NCBI GenBank assembly: GCA_020049015.1
Contig: JAIFLP010000101.1
Coordinates: forward strand, 1 to 41,476
Reading direction: 5' to 3'
DNA length: 41,476 bases
Origin: Bacteroidota bacterium
Lineage (GTDB): Bacteria; Bacteroidota; Bacteroidia; Bacteroidales; DTGW01
In this document: in pieces, positions 1 through 8,246 of the stretch
Numbering within the stretch: position 1 is the stretch's first letter
Layout: every line of letters begins with the position of its first letter
The notes under the pieces: generated by a model
What the model saw: the letters and a program-made list of their open reading frames with translations, nothing else
Database searches by the model: none
What the model was told of the DNA's origin: nothing
Program-made: the position numbers and the translations under genes

Positions 1-609
1 TTCAAGTTCATTATTCAGAAAAATGCAGGACCTGCTGCGGCTCGTAATAATGCAATTAAGAATACTTCTGGCAAGTATATACTACCACTTGATGCAGATG
101 ATAAAATTTCTAAAGATTATATTGGCCTTGCTGTAAAAGTTCTTGAGGCAAGCCCTAATGTAAAGCTTGTTTATTGTGAAGCTGAATTGTTCTTTAAGGC
201 AAAAGGAATTTGGAAGCTGAAAGATTTTTCGCTGAAAGAAATGTTATATGAGAATATGATTTTTTGTTCCGCATTATACAGACGATCGGATTATAATAGC
301 ACTTCTGGTTACGACGAACGTTTTAGGAAGGGTAGAGAGGATTGGGATTTTTGGTTGAGGCTATTAAAAAGCGGTGGAGAAGTGGTGAAGCTTCCTGATG
401 TTCATTTTTATTACCGAAAGCACAAAAAAGCCAGAACGAAATCCGCTAACAAAAATATTGAAGGAATTAGAAAGCTTATTTATGAAAATCATAAAGAGTT
501 ATATAATGATTTTTTTGATAATCCGATCAATATATATCACCAGCATGCATTTTATAAGACTAAGTATAATATTTTAAGAAAATTAACATTTAGAAAACCA
601 ATTGAATAG
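1..609 (+). CDS. Family 2 glycosyltransferase, 5' end missing
   Basis: The reading frame is open from the first base, so the gene starts outside the window; an internal TTG at 187 is not the real start. The first visible residues contain AGPAAARNNAI, and shortly after LDADD, the donor-binding DxD-type motif of GT-A fold family 2 glycosyltransferases. Further on, GREDWDFWLRL matches the acceptor-side ED motif of this family. Such enzymes transfer a sugar from a nucleotide donor during O-antigen, capsule or exopolysaccharide synthesis at the cytoplasmic face of the membrane. A second glycosyltransferase starts 5 bases after its stop, so the two are probably the tail of a polysaccharide operon. 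Donor and acceptor sugars cannot be told from the sequence. Confidence 0.9.
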   Translation, partial: FKFIIQKNAGPAAARNNAIKNTSGKYILPLDADDKISKDYIGLAVKVLEASPNVKLVYCEAELFFKAKGIWKLKDFSLKEMLYENMIFCSALYRRSDYNSTSGYDERFRKGREDWDFWLRLLKSGGEVVKLPDVHFYYRKHKKARTKSANKNIEGIRKLIYENHKELYNDFFDNPINIYHQHAFYKTKYNILRKLTFRKPIE

Positions 610-614
610 AGGCT

Positions 615-1400
615 ATGGTTTCATTAATTATTTCTTTTTATAAAGACATTATTGCTCTTGATTTAATATTTAAAACATTGAGTATTCAGACTTGTAAAGA
701 TTTTGAAGTAATTGTAGCAGAAGATGATAATGCTGTTTTGTCAAAAGAATTTATTGATAATGCTAAATCTATTTACTTTTTCCCGATTAAACATGTCTCT
801 CATGAAAAGTTAGGCTTCCGTAAAACCAAAATATTGAACGATGCAATAAAAATTTCTTCAAGCGAAAAGCTTGTTTTTATTGACGGCGATTGCTTGTTGC
901 ATAAACGATTTATTGAATCATATACTCAATTTATTAATGAGAATGGTTATTATTATGGCCGACGTGTCATGCTGTCTCCGTCGATAACAAAAAAAATATC
1001 TATTACTGGCGATATTTCGTTATTAAATAGTCTCTCTTTTATTCTTCATCGAGTACCCAATCCTGTCTCTTGGTTGTATTTACCTTTAGTTCCACAAGTT
1101 GCGAAGAGTAGCCGCGAGATTTGGGGTTGTAATTGGGGTGTTTTAAAAAAGTATGTAATAGGTGTAAATGGTTTTGATGAGGATTATAATGCCGCATGTT
1201 ATGGAGAAGATTTAGACATTGCTTGGAGATTGAAAAAAAAATACGAATTGAAACTGTATTCACTTCGCACCAGAGTAATTCAATATCATCTTGATCATCG
1301 TAAAAGCTATGAACAGCATGCCTTGCGTGAGTTGTATATAGAAAAAGTTAATGCGGCGATTGCTTTCTGTAAAAATGGAATTGAGAAACAGGCTTTATAA
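615..1400 (+). CDS. Family 2 glycosyltransferase with galactosyltransferase-like C-terminal part
   Basis: This 261-residue protein opens with MVSLIISFYKD, the usual first strand of a GT-A glycosyltransferase. It has an EDD stretch near residue 38, FIDGDC near residues 90-95 (metal and nucleotide-sugar binding) and YGEDLDIAWRL near residues 196-206, typical of the Glyco_transf_7C region of chondroitin-polymerase-like and galactosyl/GalNAc transferases. The ATG at 615 follows the upstream glycosyltransferase by 5 bases. It likely adds one sugar to a surface polysaccharide. Its last 6 bases overlap the end of the convergent sensor kinase gene. No terminator is visible. The specific sugar is not predictable. 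Confidence 0.88.
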   Translation: MVSLIISFYKDIIALDLIFKTLSIQTCKDFEVIVAEDDNAVLSKEFIDNAKSIYFFPIKHVSHEKLGFRKTKILNDAIKISSSEKLVFIDGDCLLHKRFIESYTQFINENGYYYGRRVMLSPSITKKISITGDISLLNSLSFILHRVPNPVSWLYLPLVPQVAKSSREIWGCNWGVLKKYVIGVNGFDEDYNAACYGEDLDIAWRLKKKYELKLYSLRTRVIQYHLDHRKSYEQHALRELYIEKVNAAIAFCKNGIEKQAL

Positions 1401-4400
1401 TTTTGGTAAGGTAATAATGAATTTGCTTCCCTTTCCAAGTGTGCTTTCAACTGAAATACTGCCTTTATGTAGTTGAATAAATTCTTTGCAAATTATTAAA
1501 CCCAAGCCGGTTCCTCTTTCACCTTGCGTGCCCGGAAGGGTAATATTTGAGTCAATTCGGAATAGCTTTTTAATTGTCGATTCATCCATACCTATGCCAT
1601 TGTCTTCAATTATTATTTCAATATTTCTTGTTGGATTAGAGTTATTATATAGGCTTATTATGCCGTCGTTGGGGGTAAATTTTATTGAATTACTTATTAA
1701 ATTTCTTATAATAGTTAGCAACATATTTACATCGCCATTAACTTGCAATTCTTTATCTATAGTGTTTTGAAGAGTTATCTTCTTTTTATCTGCACTCAAT
1801 TGTAATAGTATGAAGCATTGTTTTACAATTTCTGACACATAAAAAATCTCTGGTTTAAACTGAATATTTCCTGATTGAGATCGTGCCCAAGTAAGTAAGT
1901 TCTCTAGCAGCATGGAGGCACTGTTTGAAGATTCTTTGATCATTTTGATCATTTCATTTCTTTGAATTTCATCAATTTCTTTCATTTCTAATAAAAGTTG
2001 AGACAATCCGCTAATTGAGTGAAATGGATTTTTTAAATCATGCCCAATAATGGAGAAGAACTTATCTTTTGTTGCATTGAGTTGAATCAATTCAATGGCC
2101 TGTTTTTCTAGTGATTCTTTTTGAACTATAACTTCTTCTTGCCTTTCTTCTAAAATAGTATTAAGTGATTGTAGCTCCTCTTTCTGCTGCAATAATTCTT
2201 CTTTTTGTGCGCTTAAATCTCTGTTTACCATTCTTAATACTTCAGAATGCTGTTTAATTTCTTTTGTTTTTTCACGCACCAGTTTTTCTAGTTTATTCTT
2301 TTGTATTTTAATTTGCTTAATTCTGCCCCAGAAGATTAATGAGATGGATAAAACTATTAAAGCTAAAGACAAAAACCTGAACCACCATGTTCTCCAATAG
2401 GGTGGATGTACTATAATTTGAAGGCTAGTGGGTATAGTTTGCCATATATCATCAGGATTGCATGATATCACATCCAATTGGTATTTTCCCGGATCTAATG
2501 AAGTAAAATTAATGCTGTTTAGTGGGTATTCAATTTGTATCCAATTTGTAAAATTTTTATCGAAGCCAATCAATCTATATCTATATTTAGTGGCTTTCGT
2601 ATTGCCCATATGACTTGAAAAAAGATGGAATGTAATTATTTTATGATCATAATTGAATTCAATGGTTTGAGTTTCATCTATAGGTTTTTTTAGAATTATA
2701 GTGTTACCTAACGGTACATTAGGTAATATCTCACTTCCAAATACACTAACTTTATAAAACAGTGATTTTGGCTCTGTGGTATCTGTTATAAACATGCAAG
2801 GATTGAATAAAGTGATTCCATTTTGTCCTCCAAATAAGAATAATCCTTCTTTATTTACGTAACTGGCATTATGGTTGAATTCACTATCTCTTAATCCATC
2901 TGATTTATCAAAATTATTGAATGTACTGGTTTTTGTGTTAAAGGTTTTTATGCCTGAATTGGTGCTCAGCCAAATATTTCCATCCTTGTCTTCACTCATG
3001 CAATAAATTTTGTCCTTTTTAAGATCGTTTTGTTGATGCAATTTCTGATATTGCTTAGTTGTATCAAATTCAATTAATCCTGATGCTGTAGCTGAATAGT
3101 ATTTATTATTTTTAGTTTTCAGTATTTGAAATGAATGCTCAATGCTATTTTTATTATCAATAAGAATATAGCTTTTCGATTTTTTAAGAAAAGGGTTGAA
3201 TACTACTATGCCTTTATCATCTGTTGCTAATATTATATTGCCATTTTCAAAAAAATCGATATCCCATATTTGCTGTGACATAATTCCTGATTTTCCGGAT
3301 GAATCATAAGGAAAACATTTAAATTGCCCACTTGTTTGATCATATATTTCTAAACCTTTATCGAGACTCGCAATAAAAATATTTTTCCCTTTTTGCTTCA
3401 TGATTCTGATAGACCAGCCTTTAATACTAAATAGATCATTTTCATCATTGCGAATCCATTTAGAACGGTTGTTTTTTAAATCAATTTCTGTAATTGCTAA
3501 ATTGTAAGTACCTATCCAGTATTTATCATTTCCTAAATCTAATATGGATGAGATCATATTAGAATGTATTTTTAAACCGTTAGTAGCGCTATGAAGTATT
3601 TTTTTGAATCTAAATTCTTTGTCAGTAATAACTAGTCCATCTGTAAATGTGCCTATTAAATAGTCTCCTTGAGAGTTTTGATAAATATCAGTTGTGCTAA
3701 TTTCTGCATTCTTTGATTTTGACGTTGGTATCAGTTGGTGTTTAAATTTACTTTGACCTGTATAATGATAATTTACTCCCTTCATTGTCCCAATCCAAAA
3801 ATTTTTGTATTTGTCTATATAAAAACAAGTTAAACTATGTGGAGATAAAGCATTATTTTTCGAAAATGTGTTATTATATGTATATTCTTCACTCGCTTTA
3901 TTATAAGTTATTAAGCCAACAGAAGTATTAATAAATAAGAAACGCTCATCTCCGGTGATGGATAAAATATCAACAATAGGAGAATTGTTTTTTTGAATAA
4001 GTTTGATTTCACGAAAACTTGTTAATTCCGAATCTATTTTTGTAAAGTATTCGTGCGCTGTTACCCAAATGGTATTACTTTTATCTATAAAAACTTGAAA
4101 TGCAGCGCTTTTATTACTTGGTTTATAATGATACAATTCTTTGCTGAAGTTGTGGTTGTATATAAATAGCCCATTTGTAGATGTAATATATTGTTTATTT
4201 TCATGACTCTTGATTTGATTTATAAAACCGAGCTTATTTTCGGGTAATGAAATTCTCTTCCTTTCAAAGCTTTTAGAGTTTATTGTAAATATGTATTTAT
4301 TATTACGCGCAATTAAATTGCCTTCGTTATCTTCTGATTGAATTGTCAAAATATCTAGTTTAACTGCATTATAATCTTTGGAATATATATGCTTGAAATT

Positions 4401-4745
4401 ATCTTGCTCAGGCTGATATAATGAAATTGCAGAGTTAGTTGTAATATATAGTTGGCCATTTTTACTCTCATAAATATATTTTATTTCTGAATCTTTTAAG
4501 GAATTTGTGTTTTCAGATTGTATGGTGGTTTGATATGTTTTTATTTCGTAACCATTAAGCTTATTTAAACCAACCGAAGTTCCTACCCAAATATATCCTT
4601 TTTTGTCTTGTAAAATACAATTAACAATATTGTTACTCAGACCTTGATCGGTAGAGACGCTTTCAAATTCCATTTGGGGGAATTGACCAAATGCATAAAT
4701 GCTGATGAAGAATAGTGAAAATATGAATGCTGTTTTTAATCTCAC
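1395..4745 (-). CDS. Sensor histidine kinase with periplasmic two-component propeller
   Basis: A 1116-residue membrane sensor. A signal peptide (residues 1 to about 20, ending near AFGQ) is followed by many Reg_prop-type propeller repeats; the first contains DQGLSNNIVNCILQD and GYIWVGTSVGL. A Y_Y_Y domain lies near residues 690-780, then one membrane helix, a long Glu/Gln-rich coiled coil, a HisKA domain with phospho-acceptor H902 in FFSIIGHDLKNP, and a HATPase_c domain with N box (NLISNSIKFTP), G1 (DNGIGMD) and G2 (GTGLGL). This is the sensor part of Bacteroidota hybrid two-component systems, which often sense glycans, but it ends after the ATPase domain: no receiver or AraC-type DNA-binding domain is present and no response regulator is encoded nearby. 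The ligand is unknown. Confidence 0.93.
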   Translation of the reverse strand: MRLKTAFIFSLFFISIYAFGQFPQMEFESVSTDQGLSNNIVNCILQDKKGYIWVGTSVGLNKLNGYEIKTYQTTIQSENTNSLKDSEIKYIYESKNGQLYITTNSAISLYQPEQDNFKHIYSKDYNAVKLDILTIQSEDNEGNLIARNNKYIFTINSKSFERKRISLPENKLGFINQIKSHENKQYITSTNGLFIYNHNFSKELYHYKPSNKSAAFQVFIDKSNTIWVTAHEYFTKIDSELTSFREIKLIQKNNSPIVDILSITGDERFLFINTSVGLITYNKASEEYTYNNTFSKNNALSPHSLTCFYIDKYKNFWIGTMKGVNYHYTGQSKFKHQLIPTSKSKNAEISTTDIYQNSQGDYLIGTFTDGLVITDKEFRFKKILHSATNGLKIHSNMISSILDLGNDKYWIGTYNLAITEIDLKNNRSKWIRNDENDLFSIKGWSIRIMKQKGKNIFIASLDKGLEIYDQTSGQFKCFPYDSSGKSGIMSQQIWDIDFFENGNIILATDDKGIVVFNPFLKKSKSYILIDNKNSIEHSFQILKTKNNKYYSATASGLIEFDTTKQYQKLHQQNDLKKDKIYCMSEDKDGNIWLSTNSGIKTFNTKTSTFNNFDKSDGLRDSEFNHNASYVNKEGLFLFGGQNGITLFNPCMFITDTTEPKSLFYKVSVFGSEILPNVPLGNTIILKKPIDETQTIEFNYDHKIITFHLFSSHMGNTKATKYRYRLIGFDKNFTNWIQIEYPLNSINFTSLDPGKYQLDVISCNPDDIWQTIPTSLQIIVHPPYWRTWWFRFLSLALIVLSISLIFWGRIKQIKIQKNKLEKLVREKTKEIKQHSEVLRMVNRDLSAQKEELLQQKEELQSLNTILEERQEEVIVQKESLEKQAIELIQLNATKDKFFSIIGHDLKNPFHSISGLSQLLLEMKEIDEIQRNEMIKMIKESSNSASMLLENLLTWARSQSGNIQFKPEIFYVSEIVKQCFILLQLSADKKKITLQNTIDKELQVNGDVNMLLTIIRNLISNSIKFTPNDGIISLYNNSNPTRNIEIIIEDNGIGMDESTIKKLFRIDSNITLPGTQGERGTGLGLIICKEFIQLHKGSISVESTLGKGSKFIITLPKL

Positions 4746-4854
4746 AATATAAATGATATTTTTAGTGTACGATTTCTTTTAAAATAGGTTTTCTTAAACT
4801 AATTAAATAAGTTATTATAAAATATATTTACTTAATTGCGAAGCTTGTATGCTT

Positions 4855-5286
4855 TTATTTTCCGGCCAGCAAGTCTGCCATATCCATTTTCTCAACTTTA
4901 CTCATGCCACTTATATCATCTAAGGCATGTTGAATTTTGGTTTTGAATTTCCAACAGGTCATTTGCCGCAACGATAGCTGGCGCGCAAATTCATAACTTG
5001 ACGTGGACGATTCTCCTTTGCATACTTGCCAGGCAATATAAAAGGCTTTGTGCATTGGAAATTTACAGTTATGAAATAAGGTATGTGCTGAGGCCGACTC
5101 TTCCGTCTTGCATTTGGTGCAACGACGGGAATAAGGCGATTTACCAGAGCAAGAATTAAGATTCCCACATTTCTTACATTCAAAACCATTTTCCCATTTA
5201 ACTTTAGCTAAAAATGCCAGACAATAATCATCATCCTGAAACAATCTATCCAACTCTTCTTTGCTCAATTCGTTTTTGAAAATCAT
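4855..5286 (-). CDS. IS1595-type transposase zinc-ribbon protein lacking the DDE domain
   Basis: A 143-residue protein matching only the N-terminal part of IS1595/ISXO2-family transposases: a four-Cys zinc ribbon (C37, C40, C56, C59) followed by the conserved helical region, seen here as SSYEFARQLSLRQMTCWKFK. The catalytic DDE/ISXO2 domain that normally follows is absent, and the 109 bases downstream are too short to hold even a decayed copy. No clear terminal inverted repeats or target duplication are seen; an AT-rich imperfect inverted repeat (4801-4812 with 4826-4837) downstream looks more like a weak terminator. A TAnnTTTG box (minus strand, 5307-5314) lies about 21 bases upstream of the ATG. 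It could be an IS remnant or a retained DNA-binding protein. Confidence 0.75.
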   Translation of the reverse strand: MIFKNELSKEELDRLFQDDDYCLAFLAKVKWENGFECKKCGNLNSCSGKSPYSRRCTKCKTEESASAHTLFHNCKFPMHKAFYIAWQVCKGESSTSSYEFARQLSLRQMTCWKFKTKIQHALDDISGMSKVEKMDMADLLAGK

Positions 5287-5355
5287 TTTTAACTTATTGA
5301 TTTTGGCAAAGGTAAGATATTTTTTAGTGATATTAACATAATTTAAGTGATACTA

Positions 5356-5386
5356 TTGTGATTCAAATAAAAATGTTCTATCTTTG
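5356..5386 (+). promoter_or_regulatory. Bacteroidota-type promoter of the peptide/radical SAM operon
   Basis: TTG at 5356-5358, a 20-base spacer and TATCTTTG at 5379-5386 match the Bacteroidota consensus TTG-N17-23-TAnnTTTG. The ATG of the first gene is 15 bases after the -7 box, giving a very short leader. No similarly good match is seen inside the operon. Confidence 0.65.
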
Positions 5387-5401
5387 TAAAAATTAAATGA
5401 A

Positions 5402-5638
5402 ATGGGAGCTTCTTGTGATGTTAAGAATAAGCCAGTTGGTGTTAAAGAATTATTGAGATCATGGTATTTTTGGAAACCAGTTTTAGGTATCTTTGTAGGC
5501 GCGATTGCTGGTTTTGCATATTATTATTTTGTGGGCTGTAAATCAGGTACTTGTCCGATAAATTCAAACCCATATATAAGCACAGCTTGGGGCGGATTAT
5601 TGGGTTACTTTTTGGTGAGCCCTTGTAAATCGTGTTAA
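5402..5638 (+). CDS. Small Cys-rich membrane protein, DUF6132 family
   Basis: A 78-residue protein with two predicted membrane helices (about residues 24-45 and 59-73). Cysteines at C5, C46, C51, C75 and C78 include a signature loop GCKSGTCPI between the helices and a CKSC end. This matches the small DUF6132 proteins of Bacteroidota, which have no assigned biochemical role. It is the first gene after the promoter at 5356-5386 and lies 11 bases before an ArsM-like methyltransferase. The paired cysteines at the membrane and the thioredoxin neighbours suggest a part in thiol or metal/metalloid handling or transport, which is inference. Confidence 0.8.
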   Translation: MGASCDVKNKPVGVKELLRSWYFWKPVLGIFVGAIAGFAYYYFVGCKSGTCPINSNPYISTAWGGLLGYFLVSPCKSC

Positions 5639-5649
5639 ATTGATTTGGT

Positions 5650-6300
5650 ATGATGGTAGAAGAAATAAATAAAAGGTATTCTGGTTTGGCCGAAAGCAAT
5701 TGTTGTCTTTCATGTGGCGGGGCTGTAAATTATGTTGAGGCGCAGAAAGGTGAAGTATGTGTTGATTTGGGTTGCGGTAGAGGCAATGACGTACTGCGTT
5801 TAGCTGAAAAGGTTGGTGACGAAGGCTTTGTATATGGAATTGATATTTCAGATGGAATGATAACTAAGGCTCGTGAAAATGCGGCTAAATTTGATGTGAA
5901 AAACGTTGAATTTATTCAATGCGAACTCGAAAAGCTTACAATACCCCAAGGAAGAGCAAATGTTGTTATTTCAAATTGTGTACTGAATCATGCTTCGAAT
6001 AAACAAAAGGTTTGGCATGAAATTTATAAGGTATTAAAATATGGTGGCAGGTTTATCGTTAGTGATATATACTCAATTGAGCCTGTACCTGCAGAATTCC
6101 GCAACGATCCTTCTGCAGTTGCCGAATGCTGGGCTGGTGCTGTTCCTAAAGAAGAATATTTATTAAATATTCAAAGGGCTGGTTTTATAGATGTTGAAAT
6201 TATTGAAGAATCCCAGCCTTATCAGAAAGGGAAAATCCATGTTGCCAGTTTTACAGTAGCAGGTTTTAAGCCTAAAGGCGTTTGTTGTTGTTCAGTATAA
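5650..6300 (+). CDS. ArsM-like SAM-dependent methyltransferase
   Basis: A class I methyltransferase of 216 residues with SAM-binding motif I VDLGCGRGND (38-47) and an acidic strand end GIDIS (63-67). It keeps the cysteine landmarks of arsenite methyltransferases: a Cys cluster before motif I (C18, C19, C22), C110 in ISNCVLN and C160 in AECWAGAV. Like many ArsM proteins it ends in a Cys run (GVCCCSV). It is shorter than typical ArsM (about 280-380 residues), missing part of the N-terminal segment and the distal C-terminal domain. Known ArsM enzymes methylate As(III) using thioredoxin or glutathione as reductant, which fits thioredoxin genes on both sides. Methylation of another thiol-bound metalloid, or of the operon's peptide, is possible. 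No ars repressor or arsenite pump is adjacent. Confidence 0.82.
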   Translation: MMVEEINKRYSGLAESNCCLSCGGAVNYVEAQKGEVCVDLGCGRGNDVLRLAEKVGDEGFVYGIDISDGMITKARENAAKFDVKNVEFIQCELEKLTIPQGRANVVISNCVLNHASNKQKVWHEIYKVLKYGGRFIVSDIYSIEPVPAEFRNDPSAVAECWAGAVPKEEYLLNIQRAGFIDVEIIEESQPYQKGKIHVASFTVAGFKPKGVCCCSV

Positions 6301-6315
6301 TTAATAATTGTTAAT

Positions 6316-6804
6316 ATGGATAAAAAGGTTTTTTTAGTATTAGTGGCATTTGCCTTTACAGTAACTGCCTGTCAGGCTCGCAGTGAAAAATCTGCTGCTG
6401 AAGAGTCTGCTGTGGTTAAAGAAGAAAACGCCGCTGGTTCTGTAATTTATTTAACTACAGCCCAGTTTAAACAAAAGGTATTCAACTATGATGTAAATAA
6501 GGAATGGAAATATGAAGGTGATTTGCCTTGTATTCTCGATTTTTATGCAGATTGGTGCGGACCTTGCCGAATGATTGCACCTACTTTGGAGCAATTGGCT
6601 AAAGAATATTCCGGTAAAATATATGTTTATAAAATTAATACCGATAAGGAAAAAGAATTAGCCCAGTATTTAGGGATTCAAAGCTTGCCTACCTTAGTAT
6701 TTGTGCCATTGAAAGGGGCTCCTCAGGTTTCAATGGGAGCAATGCCTAAGGAAACATTTGTAAAAACTATTAATGATGTAATGCTAAATAATAACAACAA
6801 ATAA
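6316..6804 (+). CDS. Thioredoxin-fold lipoprotein
   Basis: A 162-residue protein with a lipoprotein signal: charged start MDKK, hydrophobic core and lipobox TVTAC with the lipidated Cys at 19. An acidic Ala/Glu linker follows, then a complete thioredoxin domain with active site WCGPC at residues 80-84 and the cis-Pro loop as SLPTLVF. It should be anchored facing the periplasm and act as a disulfide reductase or oxidase there. It lies 15 bases after the methyltransferase and just ahead of the small peptide gene, so a role in keeping peptide or substrate thiols reduced outside the cytoplasm is plausible. Its membrane electron donor is not obvious; the DUF6132 protein is one candidate by context. 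Confidence 0.9.
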   Translation: MDKKVFLVLVAFAFTVTACQARSEKSAAEESAVVKEENAAGSVIYLTTAQFKQKVFNYDVNKEWKYEGDLPCILDFYADWCGPCRMIAPTLEQLAKEYSGKIYVYKINTDKEKELAQYLGIQSLPTLVFVPLKGAPQVSMGAMPKETFVKTINDVMLNNNNK

Positions 6805-6820
6805 TTTAAATCTAATAATT

Positions 6821-6919
6821 ATGAAAACGTTAATTAAAAAACAAAAGGAAAACCGCAAAGAAAAGGTGGCTCAATGCTGTGCTAAAACATCAAAAACTGT
6901 AGCTGGTTGTCACGACTAG
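6821..6919 (+). CDS. Putative Cys-containing RiPP precursor peptide (32 aa)
   Basis: A 33-codon ORF (ATG at 6821, TAG at 6917-6919) encoding a 32-residue peptide. Residues 1-18 are strongly basic (seven Lys/Arg, two Glu); the tail reads CCAKTSKTVAGCHD from residue 19, giving C19, C20 and C30. It exactly fills the gap between the thioredoxin lipoprotein and the radical SAM gene, with one base between its stop and the next ATG, a strong sign of coupled translation. Short Cys-bearing ORFs directly before SPASM radical SAM maturases are the usual arrangement for precursors of sactipeptides, ranthipeptides and related products. I do not recognise the family, and there is no GG cleavage motif. Chance occurrence cannot be excluded without homologues. 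Confidence 0.62.
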   Translation: MKTLIKKQKENRKEKVAQCCAKTSKTVAGCHD

Positions 6920-6920
6920 T

Positions 6921-8225
6921 ATGTACTTTTCAAGATATAATATATTTTCGAAAGTTAGAGATTCAGATAATTATTTTATTCTGAATCTCCTTTCAGGAAA
7001 TGCAGATATATTAAGTCCTGAGGAAGCTAGTTTAATAAGCAGTAAGCAATACGATAAGTTACCTAAGCTTGTAGAATTGGGTTATTATGTTGATGAACAA
7101 CTGGAAAAAAAGTTGTTCATGAATAAGTATCTCGACTTTATTGATGAACGCGATAAAGATGAAGTTCAATTGTTTTTTGTAACTAATTATTCTTGCAATT
7201 TTGCTTGTTTCTATTGTTATCAGGATGAATATGAGGCCGCTGTTACAAGTCTTACAACCGATGTGATTGATTCATGTTTTGAATACGTAAGAAACAATTT
7301 TGCAGGTAAGAGATGCTATTTTACTATTTTTGGAGGTGAGCCTTTACTTCCTTCTGAAAGTCAAATGTCAGTGATTCAGTACTTTCTTGAGAAAGCTAAA
7401 GTTGCCGGAATAGAAACATGTATTGTTACCAATGGTTATTCTCTTTCTAATTACATCCCTATATTAAAGGATATGATGATAAGAGAAATTCAGGTTACAC
7501 TTGATGGAACTGAAGCCATACATAATGAAAGAAGATATTTAAAAAGCAAAAAAGGAACATTTAACGAAATTGTAAGTGGAATTGATTCTTGCTTGGCTGC
7601 AAAAATTCCTGTGAATCTTAGGATGGTAATTGATAAACTGAATGTTGATAATTTACCTGAATTCTCTGAATTTGCTATCCAGAAAGCATGGACTAAAAAT
7701 CCGCTTTTTAAAACGCAATTGGGTAGAAATTATGAGCTTCATCACTGCCAGTCTTTAAAAGACAAGCTTTTTTCTAGAATAGAAATGTATACGCATATTT
7801 ATCATCTATTACTTCAATATCCTCATATAGCAGAATTCTATAAACCAGCTTTTTCAGTTTCTAAGTTTGTATTTGAACATGGCGATTTACCGGATCCATT
7901 ATTTGATTCGTGCCCCGCATGTAAAACAGAATGGGCTTTTGATTATACCGGAAAGATTTATCCTTGTACAGCTACTGTCGGAAAAAAAGGTGAAGAATTG
8001 GGAAGTTTTTATCCAACAGTTAGCTTGAATCAAGCTAAGGTTGATGATTGGATCTCAAGAGATGTTACTTCTATCAGTGAATGTAAATCATGCGAGTTGC
8101 AATTAGCATGCGGTGGAGGATGCGGCTCTGTTGCTAAAAATAATAAAGGTTCTGTATGCAATTCTGATTGCAGACCAGTAAAAGAATTATTAGAAATGGG
8201 TTTCGCTTATTATTTTAAAGAATAG
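6921..8225 (+). CDS. Radical SAM/SPASM peptide-maturase-like enzyme
   Basis: A 434-residue radical SAM protein. An N-terminal region of about 80 residues resembles the PqqD-like leader-recognition part of SPASM maturases. The CX3CX2C motif follows at C92, C96 and C99, which binds the 4Fe-4S cluster that cleaves SAM; GGEP (138-141) and a TIM-barrel core come next. The C-terminal SPASM domain has C331, C334, C349, C388, C391, C397, C401, C413 and C417, enough for two auxiliary clusters. Relatives modify ribosomal peptides (thioether or C-C bonds) or activate sulfatases. The 32-residue Cys peptide one base upstream is the likely substrate. Anaerobic sulfatase maturase is less likely, since no sulfatase is nearby. 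The chemistry performed is unknown. Confidence 0.9.
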   Translation: MYFSRYNIFSKVRDSDNYFILNLLSGNADILSPEEASLISSKQYDKLPKLVELGYYVDEQLEKKLFMNKYLDFIDERDKDEVQLFFVTNYSCNFACFYCYQDEYEAAVTSLTTDVIDSCFEYVRNNFAGKRCYFTIFGGEPLLPSESQMSVIQYFLEKAKVAGIETCIVTNGYSLSNYIPILKDMMIREIQVTLDGTEAIHNERRYLKSKKGTFNEIVSGIDSCLAAKIPVNLRMVIDKLNVDNLPEFSEFAIQKAWTKNPLFKTQLGRNYELHHCQSLKDKLFSRIEMYTHIYHLLLQYPHIAEFYKPAFSVSKFVFEHGDLPDPLFDSCPACKTEWAFDYTGKIYPCTATVGKKGEELGSFYPTVSLNQAKVDDWISRDVTSISECKSCELQLACGGGCGSVAKNNKGSVCNSDCRPVKELLEMGFAYYFKE

Positions 8226-8246
8226 TCAATTATTAAATATTTTTTT

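Noticed and set aside
187-609. Short glycosyltransferase gene starting at 187
   Set aside because: The same frame is open to base 1 and contains family motifs (AGPAAARNN, LDADD), so it is a truncated longer gene.
1395-4745. Full hybrid two-component system regulator
   Set aside because: There is no receiver or AraC-type domain after the ATPase domain; it is a sensor kinase only.
6921-8225. Anaerobic sulfatase-maturating enzyme
   Set aside because: The SPASM layout would fit, but no sulfatase is nearby and a Cys peptide is one base upstream; a peptide substrate is more likely.
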